A stretch of DNA of 64,000 nt from Neurospora crassa OR74A (lineage: Eukaryota > Ascomycota > Sordariomycetes > Sordariales > Sordariaceae): contig NC_026506.1 in assembly GCF_000182925.2 (NCBI RefSeq), forward strand, positions 2,542,001 through 2,606,000, in the 5' to 3' direction. A model generated the notes under the pieces. It was not told the origin of the DNA and did no database searches. It saw only the letters and a program-made list of their open reading frames with translations. Both the position numbers and the translations under genes were made by a program. This document shows positions 10,790 through 23,295 of this stretch, piece after piece (the first letter of the stretch is position 1; each line of letters starts with the position of its first letter).

Positions 10790-13700
10790 ACGGTCATTGA
10801 TACACTGTTCTGTCCTGTCAGACTTGTCTCCTTTTCTTTCCTTGCTAAATACTCGGTTCTTCTCTGGTATAACAAAAGCTTTGCTTCCTCTTTCCGACCA
10901 GTCAAGGTTTTCTCTGTGTGCTTTCTGTTTGCATTTGCGATATACCATATTTTCTCTTTCCTATCTTGTTGCATTGTCCGGGGGTGGGCGCATGCATCTT
11001 TCTTCAACTTGGCTAGAGGACAGCATCATGTTCTTATTCTCATACTTGGCGATTTGTGAGACATAGATGGTGACGGACGGGTGACTGGCCATAATCGTTG
11101 CCGCCCTTACCATCTCCTATGTGTATAGACTAGAATCAGGATAGCTTCTGGTATGGACTTGCGCGGAGCTTAATTTCGATGCGTGGGTACCAAGTTATCG
11201 AAACCATCTATCATGAGCTTACATCAAGTTTACTTACGGGAGATGTATTGTGAATAAGAATCCGGCCTTCTGTTGCCCAGGATAGCATGCCATGTCAAGT
11301 AAAACCGTTTACGCGGGTCCGGCGACTCTGTGGTTGGTGATTTATGCCTCCTCCCGGGCATTCGGCCTTGCGATAAACGTAGTGCCCATGCCTGTCTCCT
11401 GTTATCTAGACGTCAGATAAATTGCAAACTGGATAGAATTCCATTGTACTAGTTGTCGGTTGTTGTTGCCTACTATGACCCCGAATCGAAAATCAAACCA
11501 GAGGTTGTTTTGATGTTTCCCCGCCGGTCGTGAGAGAGCCTTGTGAGGTTGAATTACTTCACGGTGCGATGGTGATGTCCATATCATGTCATGTCATACC
11601 CATTGATCAACACTCCCTGTGACCTTGCCAGTCTTTTTTTGTTCCATCGCTCTCAGTATCACCAACGGCCAACTGTCAAACCAAGCCCGCTTGCGTTCGG
11701 TATACTGTACACGGTGTGACGGTCCGGGATCGTTGTCTCCTTCTCTGACCGTTCATCTGCCGGATGTGGCTTACAAAATCACTCTTCTTCGCGAAATACG
11801 ATGGTAGGCAGTGAGATGTTCCACTTTGTTCGGCAGTGATCAAGGCGGAAGGCTCGTTGGGCTCTGTTGGTGGATTGGTGGATAGTCTATGTAGTTTGTC
11901 AGAATAGGCAGATCCGAGCAACCGTTGGTGTCCCAAGGGACCGGAAACAGTTTAAAAACCTCAAATTGACAAGCGGGTCGTTTAGGGCTGAGACGAACCG
12001 GCACAGCCTCGCTCGGATGGATAATTATTGGTTGGTTGGTTGGTTGCGCAACGCATTTTCGTCGTCTTGTGAATGGAGGGGAAAAAAATGATGGGGTTTA
12101 TTAGGCCTGAGGCATTCAGAAAGGCTTCTTCCTGATCTGTTGGCACACATCTATTGCCGAGCCGTTTGTGCTGGCACATGTTGGAGAGGGTTTATCTTTC
12201 ACATGTTGGACCGAACGATGGCATGGGATACCGGTAGTCAAACACCCCAGTCCATCCGGAAGTGGACAAGGTGTGTGATCAATCTAAACTAGAGTTTTCA
12301 GTTCGCAAATTTTCAACCTGTTCCAACAGATAGAGTAGATCGTGTATTTCACCGCATTCAGTATCAAGTTGCTGCTTCCTTAACTTCGCTCATCGATTCA
12401 ATGTTTGGACCAGCTAGGTAGTAAGATGCACAAACTAGGTTGCCCCTAGTCCGCTTACTGGAAGTTCGCTGTCTGAGTCAATACACTTTGGCTTTCTGTC
12501 ATCTTGATGGCTTGGTATTCCGCTCTTAGGTCCGGCTATCGGTGCATGGTGGATGATCTCAAATGTTCGGCGGCCGGCCCCGGTCGGTGAGCTCGATATG
12601 TTTCCCGGTGATTCTCTCATTGCATATAACACTTCTCTGAAGCTCGTGAGGCTGGATTTTCCTAACTTTAGCTGATGGTGTGCTACCTGGAGGGCAACCA
12701 CGGCGCTGAATGATGCTTCGAGTAAGTGGGCAATTATTGAAGTGGTAAACGGTCACGGGCTGTTGGTCTTGCTTGCGACGGCATCAAGGCGGCGTCGCAT
12801 GTTGACCAACAGAGTAAAGGATGTTGTCGGTTGATTGAACCGTGGGATACCAAGGGATGAAATACATCGTCAAAGAAGGGATGGCGGATGGTGTAAGTTA
12901 TTGTCAGCTGGAATGGAGGTACAGTCGAGACCCCTGAAACTGCATGTAATTCAGACCGATAGAACCATGCACAGAGTAGGATATATTCAGTTTTGGGAAG
13001 CGGGGCTAGGGCCAAGATAGCTAGTACAGACCTCGAAGCTCTATGCACCAACTGGTATATATGCAGCATCTGGAGTATGCAGCTTCAGGGGTCTCAACTG
13101 TAAATGATTATGCCTGTGTGCCAAGATCTTTCACACAGCCCACTGGCTACTACGATAGGTCCCTTCGATTGGACATCCTCCACACCCGCCCAAGGAGTTC
13201 AGAGGCGCAGCCATTTGCAACATGACCACTTTTTTCTTCCAGGTGAAAAGGGACGGGAGATGGCCGGGGGCCTGACTGTGAGCTAGGTCGGTATGTATGG
13301 GTGTACCGTGACAGCTGTTTACCTTACCGGAGGCACACAGGCTCCCGCGTGGCATCCTAAATAGGGCATTCCTACCAAACAGAAGGCGCGAAGCGAGGGA
13401 AGCGCCTTGAGGTTTGTGAGGGGCTGCTGCCCTTCCTTGGCTGCCGCTGCCTCGTCGTCTGCTGTGCCTGACAGCCCTGCCGAGACTTGTGACGCTCAGA
13501 TTTCAGTTCATCTGAACACATACTGCTCACCTCATTTTGGCCTCAGAAACCAACACGAGGAACTCCTCAAATCACTCCACGCGGCTCCACGCTTTTAATC
13601 CCTTTGTTTTGAAAGGAGCTGCCCCCTGTTTGGCGCGACCGAGTTCGTCCAACGATGCCAACTTGTCCAAGGTCGTCATAGGCTAAGAGCGTTAGTATCG

Positions 13701-13919
13701 ACGCCCGTTATTTTCTTTTTACCCAGCTGGACCGCCCTTTCATTGTTATCATCGACAATCACTTTTCATACTTGAAAGGAAGATTGCCAACAACGGGCTC
13801 TTTATCATCTCAACTAAGCCGCTTGCCGGATGCGTAAAGGGAGGACGAGAGGGAGCCGTTGCGTTGAACTCAAACCCGCATGTAAAAGGTTATAAAAGTC
13901 GTGTCGGTGCTCCCACGAG
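10790..13919. other. Gene-poor intergenic stretch, 3.1 kb
   Basis: No gene is supported. The open frames here are short, lack family resemblance and mostly lack an ATG. The last 600 bp, from about 13,380, include a TATAAAA-like AT patch (TTATAAAAG at about 13,890) just before the deaminase ATG and probably form its promoter. Confidence 0.5.
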
Positions 13920-16083
13920 ATGTGTGGCATGGCTCAAAAAAAGGACCCGAGTTCTCCTCACCCATTAAGCAAGCTACGAAGGATCTTTTCATCTGTTCAC
14001 TCAAGCAAATCACCATCCCCACCTACCTCAGACCAGATGGCTTCAGGCGACGAAAAGCCCCGGGCGCCTGTCCCCAGGCCGTATGATTTGGTTGAATCAT
14101 TCGACAGAGTGATTGCAGCGAGGGACAAGCACAAGTCCGCACCCATCAAGCTGCTCCAACAAGACAACGACACGCCCACGCCCCCGAACGCGAAGGAATA
14201 TTTCCAGCAGCGTGATGAGGTCATAAGGCGCGAAAAGGCACTTGGGTTCGACCACCATTGCACAAGCGAGGCAGATAGCACGGAGATGAAGGCAAATGCG
14301 GTGATCCAAAGACTGAAGGATCTAGATGTCGCCGAGGTCTACGAAAAGGAGGCCAGGATCGAGGGTTATGCTGGTCAGAAACACAAGCGCGTCCCCGGGG
14401 ATCGTTTTCTAGTCAATGCCCCAGTCATTGAGAAAACGAGACTCTACCGGGCCATTCAGAACATGCCCAAAGGCGCCCACCTTCACATACACTTTAACGC
14501 CAACTTGCTCCCCGAAGTTTTACTCAACATTGCGAAAAAGCAAGATTACATGTACATCATGAGCGACATACCCCTGCTTGACAAGAAGGCCTTTGAGCGA
14601 TGCCATCTAAAGTTCAGCATTCTCAGCGATAGTGCCTTCAAGACAACTTGGTTGGGGCAACCAGATCTCTTCACGCGAGATAAGTCGGATGTCAATGGAG
14701 CTAAGGAGGAGGATGAGTCTGGCCAACCGAAACACATCATGCTTTTCAAGGAATTCTGCAACGGGTTTGCCAAGAAGTACGAGGAGGCCTATGCAAGCGA
14801 TGAGAAATCTCGACTGAAGATTGCGCTTGGGAAAGATCTTGTCGACGAATACCTGACACGCAAAATCGTGTTTCAGCCGGATGAGGCTTACAATCCACAT
14901 CAAACGGCCAAGGGGTAGGTCCTACGTGAATTCTTGATGCGTGCCAATCACACAGCTAATATCGTCTACAGTGCCTGGCAGAGGTTTAATGCTCATACAC
15001 AGATGATGAAAGGACTTTTCAATTACGAGGCAGCTTACAGGGAGTACACGCAAAAGTGCTTGGAGGAGTTTGTGAACGACAACATCCAATACGCCGAGAT
15101 TCGCCCCAACTTCATGGAAACCAACCAGGTTTGGCATGACAATGGCGAAGGCAGAATTGACAACGAAGGAATCATGGACCTCATTATCGGTGTGTATGAG
15201 AAGTTCCAGGAGACTCACAAGCACAGAATCTTCAAGGGACTCAAGATCATCTACTGCACACCACGGTCTTTCAACCCCAGCCAGGTCAAGTTTGCCCTGG
15301 ACCAGTGCTTAACGATGAAGCAGAATGACAAGTATGCGAAATATATCGCCGGTATGTCGTATTCTGCAGCCGCCGACACGGGGAAGCGAAGGCTAACAGA
15401 TGCTCTATAGGATTTGATCTTGTTGGCGAGGAAGGAGCAGGCCATCCACTCAGTCACTTTATTGAAGAGTTTCTCGTGTTCAAGGACAAGTGTAGGGACG
15501 CAAAGGTCGACATTCCGTTTTTGTTCCATTGCGGCGAGACCCTGGATGTCGGCACGGAGACCGACGGCAACTTGGTGGACGCTCTTCTTTTAGGTTCAAA
15601 GCGTATCGGCCATGGCTTCGCGTTGGCTTGGCATCCATACATCACGCAGCGAATGAAGAAGCAAAACGTCTGTATTGAGGTGTGTCCTATCTCAAACGAG
15701 ATCTTGGGCCTTACCCCTAGAATTAGTGGGCATACGGTTTACAGCTTGTTGGCGAACGATGTGCACTGCACTATCAGCACCGACAACGGGACTCTTTTCA
15801 GGTTCGTTTCTCTGGAATCCTGCTCGGTGTTTAGCCTGCTAACAAGCATTCATACAGGTCTCGCTTATCTCATGACTTCTACCAGATTATGGTAGGAAAG
15901 GCAGATATGTCACTTTATGGGCTACGCCAACTGATTGAGTGGAGCATTGACCACTCCTGTATGGACGACGAGGAGAGGGACCAAACCAGAAGAACATGGG
16001 AGAAGCTGTGGAAGCAATTCTGTGACCAGCTGGTGCGGGAATATCCGGACTTGGTGCCGAAAAGCTTGCACCAGAAGCTCTAG
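13920..16083 (+). CDS. Adenosine deaminase, ADGF/CECR1 type
   Basis: Predicted adenosine/AMP deaminase-family hydrolase. Four exons: 13920-14914, 14972-15351, 15411-15801 and 15858-16083, 663 aa. Every junction keeps frame: GTAGGT/CTACAG, GTATGT/CTATAG, GTTCGT/ATACAG. The TIM-barrel metal site is visible as MPKGAHLHIHFNA (H189, H191). HCGET (H498, E501), RIGHG (H526) and STDNG (D583) follow. The aspartate pair SDD of classical deaminases reads DN here (D583, N584), so the second, substrate-binding Asp is replaced by Asn. I recall DNG in fungal homologues, so this is probably a subfamily trait, but it makes the exact substrate uncertain. No clear signal peptide is present, unlike the secreted animal enzymes. 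ATGs at 13929 and 14037 are alternative starts. Confidence 0.88.
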
Positions 16084-18269
16084 ATTCCATGCCTTTGGAT
16101 TCTTGGCGGCGAGTCATGACCGATGTTACGAAGAGATGGCCTACGATACATCCATGATTGGGATTTTAGCGCTTTGTGGCGTTTACTTTTTTTTTTCCTT
16201 CATTATTTTCTCTCGAGGGATCCTCAAGGACGATGGGATGGACGCTGAGGGGTGGCAGATTTAGAAGGAAGGGAACTTGAAGGTTTGTGGGCGCAATGAT
16301 TTTACAAGTCAATCCAGAAGCGGTGATTTTTTTTTTTCTTATTTTGATTCAAGCGAGATCTTTGTGGTCGTTTGTACACGCTAGAGAGGCGTCTTTGATA
16401 TCCTTTCTTCTTGACCCGTGATCAAGTTCTTCTACTCCTGGTTAAGAAGCACACTGGACCTTGATTAGCTTTCAATTCATTTCCCTATAGCTCATGCTTT
16501 GTACCCTACCGCCATTGCACCCTTCACTTTCTGTTCGCTGCGTATGTAAAAACTTCCCCATCTACAACCTCTTCGACTCGGGGTCATTATCCGCCTTTCG
16601 AAGCTCGATAAGCGGAACGGCTACCGACAGCATATGCTCACAGCCTCAGCACCCAGTTAGGGGCTGAGAGAGACACGACATGAAACGGACCATGGTCTGT
16701 CACACGCCACTGCACATCTCATCTCCTCGGGCGTCCAAAGATCAACCACCATTATGAACAGCCACGGAGAGCCCCGCGTGGCTCAACTAAATCACCATCT
16801 TTGCCCGTCTGGTGTCTGATGTCGGCCGCCACAACACAACCCTCAACCTTTTCCCCGTGTCGCATCTTGACCGGACACAGGCTCACAAGCCAAAGTGCGA
16901 GTTTACACTAACTGCAAGGTTGTCATTCAGTTAATCTTGAGGGTAGGAGGGAAGAGGGGGAAGGGGTCTCATGCAGCCTGGCGCGTTGGATCTATACCCA
17001 GAATGACATACAGCCCATTAGGCGGTCCTGGTGGCACAACCACCCAACCAGGTTGGTCGGGAATAACGCTGCCTACGGACCAAATGCAATAAGGCTTCAG
17101 GCGGGGCGCCCACCCACCACCCCATTTGTGGTTCAGCCATTGCGTGCTGCATCTTAGTCCACTTTGTGCTTGGTGGTTCGCAATCCACAACAAAATCTCA
17201 AGGCCAAACATTTCATTCAGTCACTTCCTCCATTTCGCCTCCATTTGTGGTTTGGCTGCCCTGAATGGGGAGCCATTTAGGCGCTGGGAGTCTCTGTCTG
17301 GGGTTCTGAGAGGCTGTGATGGTTAAGTTGTTACCGCGAGGGTTGCATTGCAGCATTCAGCTCAGGCGCGGTTTTGGTTCGGGTAACACTTCAAGGGGGC
17401 TCATATCGCCGATCGAGAACAGGATATTAGGACGGCTTCGAAGCATCATATTCTCCTTCATGCGATGAATATACATACCCTCGAGCTGTTATACCCTCCT
17501 CCATACACCGCTGTGGAGTGTAGGTGTCGCGTTTGTCTAGGTAGGTAGTTCATTTTCATGTTTACATTGTTTTAATGATTACTCCAAAAAGACCCGTCCA
17601 TTTATCACTTTTTCATCAAGCCTCCTGTCAAGTCACCCTTGTCATTAGAACCGACCGTTGAAAGGTGAGAGGCTGGTTTGCCTATCGCCTAGCTGGGCGC
17701 GTTGCAGCACTCTGATCCTTCACAGGTGGAGACTCCGCTTTGTTGGCGCTTTTCCAAAGATCCTCACTTTGAGAGGCCGTTGGAAAGTAGCGCTGACGCC
17801 CCGTGATTCGAGACATAGCCTGATTCATTAAAGGGAAAGCTGACTTGTGTCTGAAGATTCAAAAAGGAGGCTTGGAGACTCGAGAACTTTTGCGACCTCG
17901 TACCTACTTTGCGGTTGGAGCTTGGTTTTTCGTTTTCTTTAGTGTACTATCTCGGTATGTCTGTACTTCTATAGTTTCAAGGAGCTCCAGAACACTCTCT
18001 CATGTATATACAGCTAACAAGGCGTCAACAGACTTCTATAAACTCATTATCAGCCTTCATACTTATCCTCGGTCGGACTAGCAGACTAAAGGACTGTCTG
18101 AGTAGACGTTCGCATCTCAATCGCATTTGAGCCCTGCCAACGGCATAGCACTCCTCTACTAACCGAGGACGTCAAGCCATTGGCGACCGTCGGTCTGATA
18201 TACTCGAACGATTCAAGATAGTCATAAAACCAAAACCTCTGGTTTACTGGACCAGTTACTTGGAACATC
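16084..18269. other. Intergenic, 2.2 kb
   Basis: Between the deaminase stop and the next ATG. Poly-T tracts (16186-16198, 16327-16337) fit a 3' region. Short overlapping frames at 16895-17211 on both strands have no recognisable family. No gene is supported. Confidence 0.5.
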
Positions 18270-19916
18270 ATGCCCGAAGTCGACGATGATGGTTTTTACC
18301 ACTGGTTCCCCTGGGGCAAGAACATCAATCCGGGATGGAGCTTCGATGTCATCACGCTGCTGGCCATCATTGGCGAAGGCAGCGTTGCTGAATTTGCTCA
18401 AACCATCACCGCCAGTTCTCTCTGCATGCTTCCGCGCCTAATTCCCGCGCCCCAGGCCCTGCTCCGTCCGCAGCGGCCCCAACGACTGCCCGAAGTCCAC
18501 GCCAAACTGGCAGCCGTCTACGGCGGTACTCTCCTCGACTCGGTTGGCTTCTTTGCCAACATTCTGCACCCACTCGACGAGTACAAGGCGTTCGACTTTA
18601 GGGTGTTCGAGATCAAGCATACACATCTTCTCCAGCCCGACGTCAGCAGACGGCTGGAGAAGGAAGGCTTTCTGGGAACCGTTTTTGGTCTCCGATGGCT
18701 TAAGAGGAAGAAGGAGAAGAAGGCGGAAGATAGAAATAGCGAGATCACATTCAACAACACAAGAGAAAACGGCATAAACGGAGGAAACCACGAAACCAAC
18801 ACACCCGCGAGCGCGAAAACAGACGCAGACGCAGACGCGGCCAGGAGTCAACACGGGACCAACAAGCACGTCACCATCGACGTCGACCCCGAGCAAGGCG
18901 ACCATGTCCCCACGGTCGGCATCAACCGCCGGCCAACCATGTCCGAGCGCATCACCGACATAGTCACTGCGCCCAAGATGATGACGCCCCAACGCGTCGC
19001 CAGCAGCCCCAACGCGCGCTACACCGTCCCGCCCGCCCTGGACTCGCCCATGCACGTCATCAACGTCTTCTCCTTCCTCCTCACCGTCACGATCCTCATC
19101 ATCACAGCCTATTGGAACGACGGCGCGGCCGTGACCGCCATCGTGACCATCTCCCTCGCCGCCACCGTCATGGGCTACGCCTCGTGGTGGTACCCGCTTC
19201 TCATGGCGCGACAAGCCAATGCCAAGGTGCCACCGGGCGACGTGGTCATCCGCACGCGCGAGGGCGCCTTCCTCGTGGTCAAATGCACCGAGGAAGTTGC
19301 GCGCGAGCTGTACCAGGGCACCGAAGAGTGCCGCTACGTGTCGACAAAGTTCCACCGGCTGTTCATGGGCATCGCCATGGTCTTGCTCATGGTGGCCGTG
19401 GTGCTGTTGGGTAACTGCCGGTGGTCGTCCCAGGCCTTGATCGGCGGCGCCTATGTCCTGCTCAACAGCATCTACTGGGTCTGCGGCCTGCTGCCGCAGC
19501 GCTTCTTTTGGGACCTTTCCCGATATACCTTTACGGACATCACGCCCGCAGACGTCATGAGCCACGATCCGAACGACGAGCCGCCCAATTTCACAAGGAC
19601 GCTCTGGTATGCGATTCGCGAGACCAAGAAGGATGCGTGGGTGGATAGGTCTGGTGCCCTGCCTGGCACGCTCCAGTGGAAGAAGTGGCTCGAGGAGGCC
19701 CTCAAGGCGGCCAAGGAGGGGAACTATAGTTGGGATGCGGTGGGCAGGAAGGATGAGATCATGAGAGAGAATCCGGATGCGTACGTTTCTAGGGAACAGT
19801 CGTACCCCGTGAGGCAGCATCAGAGTGGACACTGGCCGAATGATCCAGCGGCGCAGAAGGCACCGTTGGATCAAGTGCAGCCGTCGCCTTATCAGCATCC
19901 CGGAGGGACTCTGTGA
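18270..19916 (+). CDS. Fungal integral membrane protein, function unknown
   Basis: Intronless, 548 aa, ATG context ACATC-ATG-C. The N-terminus contains a weakly hydrophobic segment (WSFDVITLLAIIGEGSVAE) and an aromatic FYHWFPWG motif. Residues 145-250 are a hydrophilic linker rich in Lys, Asn, Asp and Ala. Hydrophobic helices begin near residue 262 (VINVFSFLLTVTILIITAY), 287 (AVTAIVTISLAATVMGYAS), 368 (LFMGIAMVLLMVAVVLLG) and 394 (ALIGGAYVLLNSIYWVCGLL). The C-terminal 130 residues are soluble, with Trp/Lys-rich helices and a Gln/Pro-rich tail. Codon use is strongly C-ending, as in expressed Neurospora genes. I do not recognise the family; it resembles the conserved hypothetical membrane proteins common in Sordariomycetes. 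Open frames on the opposite strand are shadows. Confidence 0.8.
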   Translation: MPEVDDDGFYHWFPWGKNINPGWSFDVITLLAIIGEGSVAEFAQTITASSLCMLPRLIPAPQALLRPQRPQRLPEVHAKLAAVYGGTLLDSVGFFANILHPLDEYKAFDFRVFEIKHTHLLQPDVSRRLEKEGFLGTVFGLRWLKRKKEKKAEDRNSEITFNNTRENGINGGNHETNTPASAKTDADADAARSQHGTNKHVTIDVDPEQGDHVPTVGINRRPTMSERITDIVTAPKMMTPQRVASSPNARYTVPPALDSPMHVINVFSFLLTVTILIITAYWNDGAAVTAIVTISLAATVMGYASWWYPLLMARQANAKVPPGDVVIRTREGAFLVVKCTEEVARELYQGTEECRYVSTKFHRLFMGIAMVLLMVAVVLLGNCRWSSQALIGGAYVLLNSIYWVCGLLPQRFFWDLSRYTFTDITPADVMSHDPNDEPPNFTRTLWYAIRETKKDAWVDRSGALPGTLQWKKWLEEALKAAKEGNYSWDAVGRKDEIMRENPDAYVSREQSYPVRQHQSGHWPNDPAAQKAPLDQVQPSPYQHPGGTL

Positions 19917-20582
19917 TGTGGTTCATGGTTTGGGTTGACTCCGCTTGAGGTTTTTGGATGATGTTTTTTTGTGTTTTTTTTGTTTTTTTTCTTATGCTTG
20001 ATTTGGATATGATATACCTGGTCATGACCAACTGGCCGCTTTGAAAAGCAAAGTGTTTGGTTCTACATGACTGACTAGACGGTGACGAAAAACCGACACC
20101 TAAAGAAAAGGTGTTGGGAAAAGAACAAGGTGTAAATGCATGGACGAGTATGGATGAGAGGATTGGTTGACATGTGCCAACATAAATATGAAACATCAAA
20201 GTACACTCGAACAAAGAAGGTTGCCGTGTTGAACTGGTGCGGCCTGTACTTGCTTGAGCAAAGCCACCCAACCACTTTTCAAGCGAAAGGCCAACACGCT
20301 CTTTGTCAACGTGTGATAATACCGGATAGTAACGAACCTTTACTATGTACGCAGTAGCTCTGCTCCAGACTCGTGTCGTATCTGTCCCATATAGAGGTCG
20401 GTATCTGTGTTCGATCGTGTAGGTGTCCTCTTGAACTTTCGATCACCGCTCTTTGCTTGCGATGATATTAGCTTGCCATCGACTCGAGCTAATTTGACTG
20501 CTTGAGAAGGTTTGATACTCCACGATTTCCACGACGATCAACGGCATGGCGTCTACTGCGTACACGGTCTCTGGGAGTCTCG

Positions 20583-20597
20583 CCCCCCCCCCCCCCC
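20583..20597. repeat. Poly-C tract, 15 bases
   Basis: Uninterrupted C homopolymer; similar tracts occur at 57249-57260 (interrupted) and 60035-60047 (13 C). Length may vary or be a sequencing uncertainty. Confidence 0.85.
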
Positions 20598-22934
20598 ACT
20601 TCAACCAGGTCCGCACGGTCCGCAGTCCGGTGGCCGTAAAACTTTTTCAATACTCGGCGCTTGGTACGGTGGGCTGGCGAGACTGGCAAGCGATGGCGAC
20701 ATTTCTGTGGAGTCTCCGGAGAGTAGTCCGGATAGGCATCGGTGAACCAGCAGGCCGGCCGTGGAAGTAGTGTTCACGATTCCGGGCTCTCGACAATATC
20801 CATAGTTGCCCCGTGGTAGACCCGTAGTTGATCCGCGAAACGTGGTCAGGGCTCCAGGAGGCCCGAGTCGTTATCACCCAAGTGTGCGGCATGCGGTTCC
20901 ACCGGGGACACATATCGAGATGTCAGGGCAATGCATCGATGCATGAGAGCAGGCGGCATTTTGACATCGTGATGGTTGCAGCTTCGGGTGTTCATGTTTT
21001 ATAAAAAGGAAAAAAAAAAGCTCTTCAAAACTTTCTGCCCTCACCACTGTATCTGCCCTGACGGGTTGGAATTTTGTGTTGTTTTCTTTGGATCGTGGAC
21101 ACATAACGGCAATACATGCCTGGTCCAGATGGAAGCGTCCATCCTCTTTGCTAAAGAACCCTCATGCCTCAAGAACTGCCAAATGGTGTCGTCAGCTGTG
21201 GCCACTCCTCGACGTGCTGCGTACTTGTACATAATGACATTTTCAACAACTTTTGCTCTCATGATACCGTAACATCGTGATGAGGGTATTCGGATGCAGA
21301 TCGATAGTTTCCGTCGGTTACGGCTTGCTCGGCTGGCTGCCGGTATCACAGGCTTACAAGAGGTGAAAAATACCTATTTTTCAGCCGGCCGACAACCGGT
21401 AGATCCCTTTAACGCACTTGTGCCATTGTTTCCGGTTGTCGGTATACGTACTGTATGTTTGTACGGAACTGTAATCTCCAAATGCCTCAGAAGAAAAAAA
21501 GACGAAGGGATTCTGCGCGAATCAACCTGCCCCAATTTCCACTCTGCTCCGCTGCTACTATCTCCCGCTTTCGTTTAATAAAAATCTAGTTTAACGCTAT
21601 ACACGTCGAGACCGTTCGCTACTGCATCGTAAAGCGTGTCCAGCACAACGGATCTCGTTTCCCGCGTTCGCTCAAAGAACGAAACGCTGTTTTAGCGCAT
21701 CGTAGCTGGTCTAGTATGTAGGAGTATGCGTACACTACAGTGTAGTACGCCTAATATATAAACACCAAAAACACGTTTTAAGCGATGGGCTGTGGTGAGT
21801 CAGAATGAAACGTGGAAACCCTTTTTTGTACCCCGCCCAGGTCGCCCTGGCCGCCAAGCTCTCCCACACAAAAGTTGTGAAAAGTAGTGTATCTTGGCTT
21901 CCCCGCGGAGAACGTATGTTGAGGAGGAAAACTGCAATTGACTTTTGTGATTCGACGACGACAAAAGCTGTGTTGATCTTTGTTATTTCCCAGAAGAAGA
22001 AACCAATTCTAGATGCCGCCAGCCTTTGTCTGTACGAATTCAACTGTCCGATATCGGTATGACAAGGAACTCAACCAGGTCTGGCGTCGGTGAGCTTCTT
22101 TCATGGTTGGCACATGGAATGGACCGCACAGCTCAATAAGGCTAGCCGAGAAAAAACCCGCACAAGAAGCAAAACGCAAGGCACGTGAAGTATGTGGTGT
22201 ATGTATACCCATTCGGTGGGTATGGTATTTTCCGCTCAATCATTCCCAGCGACAGTCTTCACAGCGCGCCGTGAAGGCAAGGAGGAGCCATGCAGGAGAC
22301 TGTTGCGCAATTCTTGGGAGGTGGAGAAGAACGGAGCCGGCTCCAAAGTTCCAAACAGGAATCGGGATCTGATCGGTATCAAATCGGCTGCAATTTTTTT
22401 TTTTTAATTCTTCTCATGCGGACCGGCAAACCGATGATGGCATCGGTTCGGTTCGGTCATCGCAACCTAGAAAGTTCCCATTGAACTGTCCCTGCCTCTC
22501 TGGGCTGGTGGTGGACTGGCGGGATGAACTGAAATGATGGATGCCTGAGGTGCGGATACGCGTACAGCTCGACGGAAGCTTTGAAGTTGCTGCAAGCTGG
22601 CTTCAAGCCATCCCATCCGAATGTGATGGATGCGTTCTTTCTGGGCCGTTGCGACTTTGGGGATCGTCTTTCCCGCGCCCTTGGTTGGAGGCCCTGTCTC
22701 CGGTGTCCCTTGTCCCTTCCAGGCAAGCGAGCGAGGTCCATTCAGATGGTGCTCCATCAGCGTTGGCTTTCCGTCTCCATTGGCTCTTGGCAATTCGGTC
22801 AGCGGGGCTGACTGCCTCAGGTGGGGCAGTGCTAGTGTGTGTACCGACCCGCAGGATTGGTGCTTTGCCCAGAGCTCTACAGAATAGCGCGCGCATCCAT
22901 ATGTTAGTTCTGCAATTTTCTTGTATCGGTGCTG

Positions 22935-22941
22935 TGACTCA
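22935..22941. promoter_or_regulatory. CPRE/GCRE-type element TGACTCA
   Basis: TGACTCA is the core site bound by CPC1/Gcn4 proteins. It lies about 350 bp before the first uORF of cpc-1 and 1.0 kb before the main AUG, so autoregulation is possible. About eight such heptamers are expected by chance in 64 kb, and several others occur in the window, so one site alone is weak evidence. Confidence 0.4.
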
Positions 22942-23286
22942 TACTTCCCCCTTTGGCTGGCCTTGCGGCAACCAATAAGAACGCACAGTGAAATCTTGCG
23001 GGTGGGGAGTGGATCCATGGCGCCTGCATTGGCTTGGGGACGCGCACTGTCGCACACTTCCATCTGACCTTTCAGAAGGGTTTCGTGGTGGGCAAGGACC
23101 AACCGGTTGCGCGGCCGTGCGTGGGTGCCTCGCCCGGCACTGCCAGGGCCACTGCAGTGGCAGTTTGCTGCCTGATACAAAATCCTTCCCTCCGCCCAGT
23201 TTTCCCTCTTTGACCTTCCTTTCTCTTCTCTGCAACCAAATCCACCCTATCAAACCAAAACAGTATCACGAGAAGCATCCATCAAG

Positions 23287-23295
23287 ATGCGTTAA
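23287..23295 (+). promoter_or_regulatory. cpc-1 leader uORF1 (two codons)
   Basis: ATG-CGT-TAA, context ATCAAG-ATG-C. It is the first ATG of the probable leader, 671 nt upstream of the CPC1 AUG. It would play the role of yeast GCN4 uORF1: translated by most ribosomes, after which small subunits stay on the mRNA and resume scanning. A 223-nt gap separates it from uORF2. Confidence 0.7.

Larger units (their letters stand above)
19917..23286. other. Intergenic and cpc-1 promoter, 3.4 kb
   Basis: No gene is supported. It contains a 15-base C run (20583-20597) and an AT-richer patch at 21,575-21,780 with short inverted repeats. The GC-rich cpc-1 upstream region starts near 22,500. A minus-strand open frame at 22467-23180 starts at TTG-like codons and matches nothing I know. 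A 16-codon ATG frame at 23017-23067 would be a further uORF only if transcription began upstream of it. Confidence 0.5.

Noticed and set aside
18438-19898. 486-aa minus-strand open frame
   Set aside because: Antisense shadow of the 548-aa membrane protein; Arg/Gly/Asp-rich and without an intact N-terminus.
23017-23067. 16-codon ATG frame upstream of cpc-1 uORF1
   Set aside because: A leader of about 700 nt, as recalled for N. crassa, would start after this ATG, so it is probably not transcribed.
22467-23180. 237-aa minus-strand open frame in the cpc-1 promoter
   Set aside because: No ATG start at its beginning, no domain and mixed composition; lies in a GC-rich region where stops are rare.
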